From positions 992,001 through 1,056,000 of the forward strand of contig NZ_JAPNKC010000001.1 of the NCBI RefSeq assembly GCF_026626705.1: DNA of 64,000 nucleotides, written 5' to 3'. The DNA comes from Pyxidicoccus sp. MSG2. GTDB lineage: Bacteria; Myxococcota; Myxococcia; Myxococcales; Myxococcaceae. Below, in pieces: positions 44,500-53,144 of the stretch (position 1 is the first letter of the stretch; each line of letters opens with the position of its first letter). The position numbers were made by a program, and so were the translations under genes. The notes under the pieces were generated by a model. That model did not search any database and was not told where the DNA came from. It was given only the letters and a program-made list of their open reading frames with translations.

Positions 44500-45720
44500 T
44501 CAGTCCCAGCGGCTGTTGAGCTTCAGCTTCCACGAGCGCAGCGTGCCGCTGCCGACGCCCGAGGGGTTGGTGACGCGCAGCAGCCAGCGCCCGTTGATGG
44601 AGGCGTCGCGAGAGATTCCCCGCGTCACGGAGATGAGCGACGGAGGCGTGCCCTCGTTCGGCCCGTCCCACAGCAGCGCGGAGTCACCGCCCGGATCCAC
44701 CAGCGTCAGCACCAGCCGGTGGGGCGCGGTGTGCACCAGGTCCAGCTCCACGAGGATGTCCTCGGGCACCGTGGCCAGTCCCACCACGGCGACGGTGGAC
44801 TCCACCGGCGCGGTGGTGGACGGCAGCGACACGTCCGCGTAGCGGGTGAACTCCCCCGTCATCCACGCGGGCCGGCACCAGCCCTCGGGATAGCCGGACG
44901 GGACGGCATGGCAGGCGAGCTTTGCCTGGCACGGCACGAAGACGGAGCAGGTGTCACCGTCCCCGGGGATGGGGGCGGTGTTGATGCAGCGGCCGAAGTT
45001 GCTGGAGCCATCATTCGGCCGGCCCTCGCAGACGAGCCCTGCCTGGCAGGTGCCCGCGCCGGTGCACGGGTCGCCCTCGGGGGCCAGCGCCGTCATCGCC
45101 TTGAGGCCCTGGAGCGCGGTGAAGTCCACGTGGGTCAGCCGGGACAGCTTCACCAGGTTGAAGAGCGGGCGCGCGGCCAGGATGTCCTGCACCGCGAGCG
45201 CCGGAATGCCGGAGGCGGTCAGCGTGGGGCCGCTCTCGGTGTTGGCGGCCTTCAGCGCGCGGCGGGCCTCGGCCACGGTGAAGTCGAGCCCGTCGAAGTT
45301 GCCCACCAGCGCATCCAGCGGCAGTCCCGTCACGCGGCCGGTGCCCTTGGCGTACCACTCCAGGTCCGCGAGCGCGGCCGGGCCCACGTACGGCACCGCG
45401 TCCACCTGGGCGATGGAGACGAAGCGGCGGTCATCCGCGGTGTGCTCGATGCCGTCGGGGCCCTTTCGCCAGGCAATCAGATTCTGCGCGGCGAGCGCGT
45501 TCAGCGGCACGTCGTTGTCCAGCACGCTGAGCGTGGTGGAATTGTCATTGAGGAACGCCAGCACGCCCGTCGCGGCGGGCGTGCTGTCGGCGAGCGCCTG
45601 CGCCTGGGACGACACCAGGGCGGAGGCGGTGGGCTCGCCACCGGAAGGAGGGGCCCCACAGCTGAGCAGGGCGGGAAGCCCCACGGACACGGCGAAGAAG
45701 CGGGAGAGTCTGGAGGTCAT
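44500..45720 (-). CDS. Lipoprotein with HhH-like and C-terminal proprotein-convertase P domain
   Basis: 406 residues from the ATG at 45718-45720. The lipobox is ALLSC (about Cys20). Residues about 55-190 hold two helix-hairpin-helix-like stretches ([52 protein letters not shown]). A cysteine-rich middle ([28 protein letters not shown]) follows. The C-terminal about 120 residues form a P/Homo-B domain: [36 protein letters not shown], then [28 protein letters not shown] domains usually follow subtilisin-like proteases, but no protease is attached here. Surface-anchored; partner unknown. Confidence 0.75.
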   Translation of the reverse strand: MTSRLSRFFAVSVGLPALLSCGAPPSGGEPTASALVSSQAQALADSTPAATGVLAFLNDNSTTLSVLDNDVPLNALAAQNLIAWRKGPDGIEHTADDRRFVSIAQVDAVPYVGPAALADLEWYAKGTGRVTGLPLDALVGNFDGLDFTVAEARRALKAANTESGPTLTASGIPALAVQDILAARPLFNLVKLSRLTHVDFTALQGLKAMTALAPEGDPCTGAGTCQAGLVCEGRPNDGSSNFGRCINTAPIPGDGDTCSVFVPCQAKLACHAVPSGYPEGWCRPAWMTGEFTRYADVSLPSTTAPVESTVAVVGLATVPEDILVELDLVHTAPHRLVLTLVDPGGDSALLWDGPNEGTPPSLISVTRGISRDASINGRWLLRVTNPSGVGSGTLRSWKLKLNSRWD

Positions 45721-45769
45721 GGCCTCCGTGTACATCATGAGTCCGACGGACCCAATCATGGCCTTCGCG

Positions 45770-46240
45770 TCAGTGCCCTTCCGCCGCGAAGCGCTTGGAG
45801 ATGTCGAGCGCCTCGCCCGTCTCCAGGTACGTCTTGAGACTTGAGAGGATGGCGGACCACCCCTGGCGCGCGTCCTCCCCGACGACGCTCCCCGGCTCGT
45901 ACTCGTCGTGGATGACGGTGAGCTTCACGTTCTTCGGCCCCGCGGGCTGGATGCTGAAGGTGACACGGGTGGCTGGCGGCACGGGCGCGCCCGCCTCCGG
46001 CTGCGTCGTCCAGTCCAGCACCAACGTCTGGGGCGGCGTGGCCTCCACCACCCGGGCCCGCCCCACGTCGTGCTGGCCATTCAGCTTGCGCCAGAGCACC
46101 GGAGAGCCTGGCTTCCAGTCGGACTCCACCTGACGGCCCCCCCAGTACTCGCGGGTGAGCGTTCCGTCGGTGAGGGCGCTCCAGAGCTTCTCCGGCGTCG
46201 TGGCGATGTACAGCACATAGACAAAGCTGGGCCTACGCAT
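45770..46240 (-). CDS. SRPBCC (AHSA1-like) family protein
   Basis: 156 residues from the ATG at 46238-46240, with GGAGGAGG six bases upstream. The frame is open to 46309 but would run through the regulator. The START-like helix-grip domain begins FVYVLYIATTPEKLWSALTDGTLTREYWGG and shows the AHSA1-type SDWKPGSPVLWR and TRVTFSIQP segments, then a long C-terminal helix. These proteins bind hydrophobic ligands. The start overlaps the stop of the upstream ArsR gene by 8 nt, so production is coupled to the regulator, a very common pairing. Confidence 0.85.
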   Translation of the reverse strand: MRRPSFVYVLYIATTPEKLWSALTDGTLTREYWGGRQVESDWKPGSPVLWRKLNGQHDVGRARVVEATPPQTLVLDWTTQPEAGAPVPPATRVTFSIQPAGPKNVKLTVIHDEYEPGSVVGEDARQGWSAILSSLKTYLETGEALDISKRFAAEGH

Positions 46241-46562
46241 CGTTGTCCTCCTCCAGAGCCTTCTTGAGGTCACCGAGCGCGGTGAGACGCTGGCGCTCGA
46301 ACTTGCCAATCCACCGCTCGGCGATGGCGTGGATGGGCACCGGATTCAGGTAGTGCAGCTTCTCGCGCCCCCGCCACACGACTGCGACGAGCTGCGCCTC
46401 TTCCAGCACCACGAGGTGCTTGGTCACCGCCTGCCGCGTCATGTCCAACTGCCCGCACAACTCCCCCAGCGTCTGCCCGTTGCGCTCGAACAGCGCATCC
46501 AGCAACAGCCGCCGGCTCGGGTCCGCGAGCGCCTTGAACACCCCGTCCAGGTCATTGCTCAT
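46233..46562 (-). CDS. ArsR-family winged-helix regulator
   Basis: 109 residues from the ATG at 46560-46562 (GAAGGGG upstream). ArsR fold: LDGVFKALADPSRRLLLDALFERNGQTLGELCGQLDMTRQAVTKHLVVLEEAQLVAVVWRGREKLHYLNP. Helix-turn-helix around residues 35-60. No CVC metal site in alpha-3, so the usual arsenic/cadmium sensing is not supported. It matches the ArsR-SRPBCC pairing type, where the regulator likely represses its own operon. Divergent from the PAS/GAF kinase. Confidence 0.9.
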   Translation of the reverse strand: MSNDLDGVFKALADPSRRLLLDALFERNGQTLGELCGQLDMTRQAVTKHLVVLEEAQLVAVVWRGREKLHYLNPVPIHAIAERWIGKFERQRLTALGDLKKALEEDNDA

Positions 46563-46717
46563 CCACACCCCTTCAATACGCAACCCGTAGGTTGCATGTC
46601 AAGCCACCCGCGCACCAGCCAGTCGAGCCCCGCGCGGCGCGCACGTCCCGGGTTGGCGGAGGGCCCGGCCGTCCGCACCGTAGACGCTGGGAGGCGACCT
46701 CCCTGTCCAACCGCTCC

Positions 46718-49150
46718 ATGGCCCGCCTGCGTGACAGTCCCGAGGATCCGGCCTGCATCGACGCAGACTTCCGGAAGCAGTCCCGGGTCCTCGAGTCCGT
46801 CTTCGCCAGCATCAGCGAAGGGGTGGTGGTGGCGGACGAGCACGGCTACTTCCAGCTCTTCAATCCGATGGCGGAGAGCATCCTCGGTACCGGGATGACG
46901 GACGCCCCCCTTCCCCAGTGGCCGGACATCTACGGCTTCTACCTGCCCGACACGCAGACGCCCTACCCCGCCGAGCAACTGCCCATGGCCCGCGCCATCC
47001 GGGGTGAGGACGTCAACCAGGCGGAAATCTACATGCGCAGCCCGGCCAGGCCCGCGGGAGCCTGGCTGCTCGTCAGCGCCCGGCCCGTCCGGGACGGGGC
47101 CGGCATGCTCCGGGGCGGCGTCTCCGTCTTCAACGACGTCACCCGCTTCAAGCGGGCCCTGGACCGGCTGCGAAAGGGCGAGGAGCAATACCGCTCTCTC
47201 TACAGCAGCACGCCGGTGATGATGCACTCCATCGACCGCGAGGGCCGGCTCATCAGCGTGAGCGACTACTGGCTGTCCACGATGGGCTACAAGCGGGAGG
47301 AGGTCATCGGCCGCTCCTCGGTGGAGTTCATGACGCCCGAGTCCCGCCGGTACGCGCGTGACGTCGTCCTGCCCGAGTACTTCAGGACGGGCGCGTGCAA
47401 GGACGTCCCGTACCGGATGGTGAAGAAGGGCGGTGAGCTCATCGACGTCCTCCTGTCCGCCATCGCGGAGCGCGACACCGGGGGGAATGTCACCCGCTCC
47501 CTCGCCGTGCTCATCGACGTGACGGAGCGGAAGCGGGTGGAGGAGGCCCTGCTGGAAAGCGAGAAGCGGCTGCGGGCCATCCTCGACAACGCGCCCACCG
47601 TCTTCTTCCTCCTCGACCCCCGCGAGCGCTACATCTTCGTGAACCGCCAGTGGGAGCGCCTCTTCCACCGCACGCGGCAGGAGGTCGCCGGGAAGAGCGC
47701 GTACGACGTCTTCGGGAAGGCGCTCGCCGAACCGCTGCACCAGACGAACCAGGAAGTCATCCAGACCGGCGAGTCGCTGGTCCGCGAGGAGCGCATCCCC
47801 CAGGACGATGGGCTCCACACCTTCCTCACGCAGAAGTTCCCCCTCATCGACTCCTCGGGCCACCTGTACGCGCTGTGCGGCATCTCCACCGACATCACCG
47901 AGCGCAAGCAGGCGGAGGTGGCGCAGCGCTTCCTCGCCGAGGCCAGCCGCGAGCTGGTGACGTCGCTCGACGTGGCCGCCACGCTCCAGCGCGTCACCGA
48001 ACTGGCGGTGCCCACGCTCGCGGACCTCTGTGTCGTCTTCATGCCGGGCGAGGACGCGTCGCTGCGGCCCGTGGCCATCGCCGACAGCTCGCCCGAGCTG
48101 GCCCTCCAGGTGCGTGAGTTCCTCCAACTCCACCCTCCGGCCCCGGACGCCGCCCGGGGCCCCTCGTGGGTGATGTCCACCGGCCGCTCGGAGGCGTCGC
48201 GCGAGTCGCGGGGCATGCTGTCGCCGGAGGCGCTGGAGGCGCCCCGCTGGCTGGCGCTGCGTCCGCTCCAGGACCGGCCGTCCCTCAGCGTGCCGCTCCG
48301 GGCGCGAGGCCGCATCCTGGGCGTGCTGTCGCTGGTCTCCGCGCAGTCGGACCTCGCGGATGCGCTGCCGGAGCTGTCGCTGGTGGAGGAGCTGGGACGC
48401 CGGGCGGCCTTCGCCATCGACAATGCCCAGCTCTACACCAAGGCCCAGGAGTCCATCCGCACGCGTGACGAGTTCCTCTCCATCGCCTCGCACGAGCTGA
48501 AGACGCCGCTGACCTCCATGAAGCTGCGCGCCCAGCAGATGGAGCGGACGCTCTCGCGCCCCCATGACGGCCCCCAGCTCGCGCTCAAGGTCTCCGGCAT
48601 GCTGGAGGTCTTCGACGAGCAACTGAAGCGGCTGACGCACCTGGTGGAGCACCTGCTCGACGTGTCCCGCATCGACGACAGCCGGATTGCCCTGCGTCTG
48701 GAGGAGCTGGACTTGTCCGAGCTGGCACGCGGCGTGGTGGCGCACGTGCGCGAGCAATTGAAGCGGACGGACTGCGCGCTCACGCTGGTGGCCGGCGAGC
48801 CGGTGGTGGGGTGGTGGGACCGGCTCCGGCTGGAGCAGGTGCTGCTGAACCTCCTGACGAACGCGATGAGGTACGGCGCGGGCCGGCCCATCCGAGTGGA
48901 GGTGACGCGCGACGCGGAGCGGGCACGGCTGCTCGTCGCGGACCAGGGCGTGGGAATCCCCCGCGAGTCCCAGGCGCGCATCTTCGAGCGCTTCGAGCGC
49001 GCCGCCTCCCGCAACTTCGGCGGGCTCGGGCTGGGGCTCTTCATCACCCGGCAGCTCGTGGAGGCCCACGGCGGGACGATTCGCGTGGAGAGCGAGCCGG
49101 ACGCGGGCGCGACGTTCATCGTCGAGCTGCCCCGGCGGCAGCCCGAGTAG
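46718..49150 (+). CDS. PAS-GAF sensor histidine kinase
   Basis: 810 residues from the ATG at 46718. Three PAS domains (about 20-140, 160-275, 285-405: SEGVVVADEHGYFQLFNPMAE, STPVMMHSIDREGRLISVSDYWL, LDNAPTVFFLLDPRERYIFVNRQWERLF) are followed by a GAF domain (about 410-575), HisKA with phospho-acceptor His592 in SIASHELKTPLTSM, and HATPase with NLLTNAMRYG, VADQGVGIPRES and GGLGLGLFITRQ. No membrane segment and no receiver. Cytosolic sensor. It is followed 41 bp later by the ceramidase gene on the same strand; no response regulator is adjacent. Confidence 0.92.
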   Translation: MARLRDSPEDPACIDADFRKQSRVLESVFASISEGVVVADEHGYFQLFNPMAESILGTGMTDAPLPQWPDIYGFYLPDTQTPYPAEQLPMARAIRGEDVNQAEIYMRSPARPAGAWLLVSARPVRDGAGMLRGGVSVFNDVTRFKRALDRLRKGEEQYRSLYSSTPVMMHSIDREGRLISVSDYWLSTMGYKREEVIGRSSVEFMTPESRRYARDVVLPEYFRTGACKDVPYRMVKKGGELIDVLLSAIAERDTGGNVTRSLAVLIDVTERKRVEEALLESEKRLRAILDNAPTVFFLLDPRERYIFVNRQWERLFHRTRQEVAGKSAYDVFGKALAEPLHQTNQEVIQTGESLVREERIPQDDGLHTFLTQKFPLIDSSGHLYALCGISTDITERKQAEVAQRFLAEASRELVTSLDVAATLQRVTELAVPTLADLCVVFMPGEDASLRPVAIADSSPELALQVREFLQLHPPAPDAARGPSWVMSTGRSEASRESRGMLSPEALEAPRWLALRPLQDRPSLSVPLRARGRILGVLSLVSAQSDLADALPELSLVEELGRRAAFAIDNAQLYTKAQESIRTRDEFLSIASHELKTPLTSMKLRAQQMERTLSRPHDGPQLALKVSGMLEVFDEQLKRLTHLVEHLLDVSRIDDSRIALRLEELDLSELARGVVAHVREQLKRTDCALTLVAGEPVVGWWDRLRLEQVLLNLLTNAMRYGAGRPIRVEVTRDAERARLLVADQGVGIPRESQARIFERFERAASRNFGGLGLGLFITRQLVEAHGGTIRVESEPDAGATFIVELPRRQPE

Positions 49151-49191
49151 CCTGGACGCCCCACCCGCCCCCAGGTACCGTCCCGCGCCCT

Positions 49192-50016
49192 ATGTCGTCA
49201 TCCACGGTGGGCTTCTGGGGCCCGAGCACCTCGACGGTGGACTGGTGCGAGACGAACTACCAGCACCTCTTCCACGTCGGTGAGCTGTTCAACTCCGCCT
49301 CCAGCCTGGTGCTGGTGCTCGTGGGCCTGCTCGGCATCGTCCTCCACCGCCACGTGCTGGAGCGCCGCTTCCTCCTCGCCTTCGGGCTGCTCTCCGTCGT
49401 CGGCGTGGGCAGCACCGCCTTCCACGCGACGCTGCTGCGCGAGTTCCAGATGCTCGACGAATTGCCGATGCTCTACCTGGCCATCGTCATCGTCTACATC
49501 CTGCTGGAGGACCGGCCCCAGCGGCGCTTCGGGAACTGGCTCCCGCTGCTGCTCGTGGGACATGCCGTGCTGGTGACGTACCTGACGGCCTTCACGCGCG
49601 GCACGGCGCAGTTCTTCCTCTTCCAGGTGAGCTTCGCGTCGCTCGAGTTCTACGCGCTCGGCCGCACGTACTTCCTCCAGCGCCGCAGCCCGGACGCGAA
49701 GGTGAAGCGACTGTTCCGGCTCGGCATCGCCGCCTATGCGCTCGCGATTGTCCTCTGGCTGAGCGACATCCAGTTCTGCCCCACCCTCAACGGGACGCTC
49801 CCCGCCCACGGCTTCCCCAACCCGCAGTTCCACGCGTGGTGGCACGTGCTCGTCTCGTGCGGCTTCTACGCGCTGCTGCTCGTCATCGCCCATGACCGGC
49901 TGGCGACGCTCGGCCGGCAGCCGCGACTGGCCTCCGCCGCCGGGGGGATTCCCCGCGTCCAGGGCCTGTCCCACATACCTGGAGTCAAGGAAACCCGTAC
50001 AGCCACGGCACACTAA
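49192..50016 (+). CDS. Ceramidase-family integral membrane protein
   Basis: 274 residues, about seven hydrophobic helices. It fits the alkaline ceramidase (ACER/Ydc1, CREST) family: FWGPSTSTVDWCETNYQHLFHVGELFNSASSLVLV at the start, VGSTAFHATLLREFQMLDELPMLYLAI with the metal-ligand His and Asp, and near the end FPNPQFHAWWHVLVSCGFY with the HxxxH pair. This ligand arrangement (His, HxxxH, Asp) is that of the zinc-dependent intramembrane hydrolase. It would cut ceramide to sphingoid base and fatty acid. Myxobacteria are known to contain ceramides. The gene may be co-transcribed with the upstream kinase. Confidence 0.85.
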   Translation: MSSSTVGFWGPSTSTVDWCETNYQHLFHVGELFNSASSLVLVLVGLLGIVLHRHVLERRFLLAFGLLSVVGVGSTAFHATLLREFQMLDELPMLYLAIVIVYILLEDRPQRRFGNWLPLLLVGHAVLVTYLTAFTRGTAQFFLFQVSFASLEFYALGRTYFLQRRSPDAKVKRLFRLGIAAYALAIVLWLSDIQFCPTLNGTLPAHGFPNPQFHAWWHVLVSCGFYALLLVIAHDRLATLGRQPRLASAAGGIPRVQGLSHIPGVKETRTATAH

Positions 50017-50087
50017 TGCCGCCCAGTTGACGCTTCGGCCGCCCAGGCCGGAGAGTACGGCTTCGTTCTCCCTACACGAGGCCTTCA

Positions 50088-53000
50088 TTGCTCAAGCGTT
50101 ATCGGTGGCTCATCGCGACCTCCACGGTCGCGGTGGTCGCGGTCGTGGCCGTGCCCTCCGGCGCCAGCGCGTACAAGCGCTGGAAGAATCGGAACGCGCG
50201 CACGACGTTCGCCCACTTCCTCCATGACCCGAGCGCGGGCGAGGCCACCCCGGAAGTGCTGCGCGAGCTGGCGGCCTCGCGCGGCGAGACGGAGACCGAG
50301 GAGCACGAGGCCGACGGCGACGACCCGATGCGCCGCCAGATTGCAGCGCGGATGATGTGGGGCGTACCCACCGCGGAGGTGATGGAGCACCGCGCGCGCG
50401 TGGCCCATGCGGAGGCGAAGCGCTGGGACGCGCTGCTGCCCCGCCCGCCCGCGCCGTGGGACTGGTTCTCGGCGCCGTCCGGTGCAAACAAGGCCGTGGT
50501 GTCCGGCCAGTCGTGGGTGAACCTGGGGCCCACCAACGCCAACTTCGAATACAACGGCACCAACTACAACGAGGTGGACTCGGGCCGCATCTCCGGCATC
50601 GCCGTCCACCCGGTGGACCCGCAGGTGGTGTACCTGGCCACGAGCGGCGGCGGCCTGTGGAAGACGTTCAACTTCGGCGCGGCCACCCCGTCCTGGTACC
50701 CAGTGAGCGAGACGCTGGGCAACCTGGCCATCGGCGCCATGGACCTGGACCCGACGAACCCCGAGACGCTCTACGTGGGCGCGGGTGACTTCGTGGACAC
50801 GCCGGGCGGCCACGTGGTGAAGACGCAGGACGGCGGCGCCACCTGGGGCGCGCCGGCGCGCCTGTCCGGCCAGTACCCCGCGGGCTCCGGCGGCATGTCC
50901 GTCAAGGCGCTGCGCATCCGCGCGCTGAAGGTGGACCCCGCCAACCCCAACGTCGTGCTGGTGGGCACCGAGGTGGGCCTGTTCCGCTCCACCGACGCTG
51001 GCGCGAGCTTCAGCCTGGTGGACCTGCCCAACTCGGGCACCGTCCAGCGAGCGGAGAGCGTGTGGACCATCGTCTACACGGGCGCCGTCAACGGCGTGAG
51101 CCGCTGGGCCCTGAGCGGCACGTACGCGTGCAGCGCCGCCTCGCTGCCGCCGGAGGCGGGCTACGGCCAGCTGACGAACACGGACTGCGCCGCGGGCAAC
51201 CCGGGCGACATCTGGACGAGCACCAACGCGGGCGCGACGTGGACCTCACGCAAGGGTGCGGGCACCATGCCCACCACCGCCGTGGGCCGCATCACCCTGG
51301 CCGCGGGCACGCCGTCCAGCGCCGTGCCTCCAGTGACGGTGGTGTACGCGCAGCTCGGCAACCAGGACGAGTACAACGCCCCGACGGGCGTGGGGTACTG
51401 GCGCTCCATCAACTCGGGTGACAACTGGACGGCCGCCACCGGCACGATTTCCAACCGCACCAACGCCGTGGGCGGCTCCCGGGACTGCGGCACCGTCAAC
51501 GTGAACGACCAGCAGTCCTGGTACAACGCCGCGCTGGCGGTGGACCCGGGGAACGACAACAACGTCCTCGTGGGCGGCATGCTCTGCGGCCTGCGCACCA
51601 CCAACGGCCTGGCGGCCTCGCCCACCTGGGAGAACGTCTCCCACTGGCTGCCCAGCAGCGGCTACGGCAACGTGACGGGCGGCGCGCTGGACTACGTGCA
51701 CGCGGACTGGCACCGGGCGCTCATCGTCCGCACCGCCACCGGGTACGTGGCCATGGCCGGCACGGACGGTGGCCTCTTCGTCTCGCGCAACCTCTTCAAC
51801 GCCACGCCGCCGCAGGTGGTGTGGGACGGGCAGAATCGCGGCATCGTCACGCACCTGAGCTACTCGGTGGCCTCGGGTGACCCGGCCACGGGCAACCCGT
51901 ACGTGGCCTACACGGGCCTGCAGGACAACGGCACGCGCTTCCGAGACCCGGCCGCGGGCGCCTCCTCCACCACCTTCAACCAGGTCATCGGCGGTGACGG
52001 CTTCGGCGCGGCGGCCTCGAAGGACGCGGCGACGGGCGCCACCATCTACTGGGCGAGCGTCAACGGCGAGCGCGAGTACTGCATCCCCACCGCCGCCAAC
52101 AGCAACTGCAACTCCGGCTCGGCGTGGCTCACGAAGGACGCCACACCCCGCTCCGGTTGTGCCCTCACCGATGGCCAGCCGTTCATCATGCGCTACGCGC
52201 TCGCGCCGGCCAGCCCCAACGCCAACACGGTGCTCACCGCCACCGACACCGCCGTCCACCGGGTGAGTGGCACCGGCGCGTGGCAGGCCATCAGCCCCTG
52301 CCTCAGCGGCTACACCCGCCTGCTCTCCGCGTCCGCCAACCAGGACGGCCTGTACGGCGTGTCCGTGAGCGGCGGCCGCTTCTACGTCACCAGCAACTGC
52401 CAGGGCACCACCACCAGCTGCACCTGGACGCAGAGCAGCGTGCTGGGCTTCGACGTCAACGGCAACGGCACCATCGCTCCCAACGAGCAGGTCATCTACA
52501 CGACGCAGGTGGCCTTCCCGCCCACCACGCCGGCGGGAAGGAGTCCTGGCGACGTGTATGTGGCGGCGAGCGCGGCGCCCATCACCAACGACAACCTCTC
52601 CGTGGTGCCGGACGCCCTGGGCCACCTCTTCATCACCCAGGACCGCGGCGCGACGTGGGCGCCGCTGCACGGCAACGGCACCGGCCTTGATTTGCCCAAC
52701 GTGGGCATCGACGTGGTGCGGTACGACCCGTCGGACCTGACCAACAACACGCTCTACGTGGGCACCGAGCTGGGCGTGTACCGCTCCACCGACGCCGGCC
52801 AGACGTGGGAGCGCTTCGGCAAGGGCTTCCCACTCGCGAAGGTGACGGACATGTTCATCAGCCGCACCGGCTCGATGATGCGCGTGTCCACCTTCGGGCG
52901 CGGCCTGTGGGAAATCTACCCGTCCGCCACCGCCGAGAAGGGCGTCAACGGCAACGGTGACTGGAATCGGGACCAGCAGCTGGACTTCGTGGACCTCGCG

Positions 53001-53144
53001 GCCGCCGCCAGCCGCCTGGGCACGGACCCGTCCACCACGGCCCAGCCCTACTACGACTGGAACACCGACCTGACCGGCACGGTGAACGGCACCGACTCCG
53101 CGGACCTCACCGAGCTGCTCAACCGCATCGGAGGCCGCCCGTGA
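50088..53144 (+). CDS. Exported BNR/VPS10-like repeat protein with C-terminal dockerin-like module
   Basis: 1018 residues. The start is a TTG at 50088, with GAGG at 50078-50081 six bases upstream; no better codon is in position. Signal peptide MLKRYRWLIATSTVAVVAVVAVPSGASA. The body has repeated BNR/sialidase-type Asp-box motifs (SGRISGIAVHPVDPQVVYLATSGGGLWKT, TDAGASF, TNAGATW, RGATWAP, TDAGQTWERF), implying one or two beta-propellers as in VPS10/sortilin and exo-xyloglucanases. The last 65 residues are dockerin-like: DWNRDQQLDFVD (D1, N3, D5, D12) and DWNTD...GTVNGTD, the second with a two-residue insertion. The stop overlaps the start of the next gene (GTGA). Catalytic function not assigned. 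Confidence 0.85.
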   Translation: MLKRYRWLIATSTVAVVAVVAVPSGASAYKRWKNRNARTTFAHFLHDPSAGEATPEVLRELAASRGETETEEHEADGDDPMRRQIAARMMWGVPTAEVMEHRARVAHAEAKRWDALLPRPPAPWDWFSAPSGANKAVVSGQSWVNLGPTNANFEYNGTNYNEVDSGRISGIAVHPVDPQVVYLATSGGGLWKTFNFGAATPSWYPVSETLGNLAIGAMDLDPTNPETLYVGAGDFVDTPGGHVVKTQDGGATWGAPARLSGQYPAGSGGMSVKALRIRALKVDPANPNVVLVGTEVGLFRSTDAGASFSLVDLPNSGTVQRAESVWTIVYTGAVNGVSRWALSGTYACSAASLPPEAGYGQLTNTDCAAGNPGDIWTSTNAGATWTSRKGAGTMPTTAVGRITLAAGTPSSAVPPVTVVYAQLGNQDEYNAPTGVGYWRSINSGDNWTAATGTISNRTNAVGGSRDCGTVNVNDQQSWYNAALAVDPGNDNNVLVGGMLCGLRTTNGLAASPTWENVSHWLPSSGYGNVTGGALDYVHADWHRALIVRTATGYVAMAGTDGGLFVSRNLFNATPPQVVWDGQNRGIVTHLSYSVASGDPATGNPYVAYTGLQDNGTRFRDPAAGASSTTFNQVIGGDGFGAAASKDAATGATIYWASVNGEREYCIPTAANSNCNSGSAWLTKDATPRSGCALTDGQPFIMRYALAPASPNANTVLTATDTAVHRVSGTGAWQAISPCLSGYTRLLSASANQDGLYGVSVSGGRFYVTSNCQGTTTSCTWTQSSVLGFDVNGNGTIAPNEQVIYTTQVAFPPTTPAGRSPGDVYVAASAAPITNDNLSVVPDALGHLFITQDRGATWAPLHGNGTGLDLPNVGIDVVRYDPSDLTNNTLYVGTELGVYRSTDAGQTWERFGKGFPLAKVTDMFISRTGSMMRVSTFGRGLWEIYPSATAEKGVNGNGDWNRDQQLDFVDLAAAASRLGTDPSTTAQPYYDWNTDLTGTVNGTDSADLTELLNRIGGRP

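Noticed and set aside
46559..49069. 836-residue minus-strand frame opposite the PAS-GAF kinase
   Set aside because: Antisense to a clear histidine kinase, with low-complexity composition.
48811..49191. Upstream extension of the ceramidase frame
   Set aside because: Overlaps the kinase C-terminus in another frame; ATG 49192 gives the family N-terminus.
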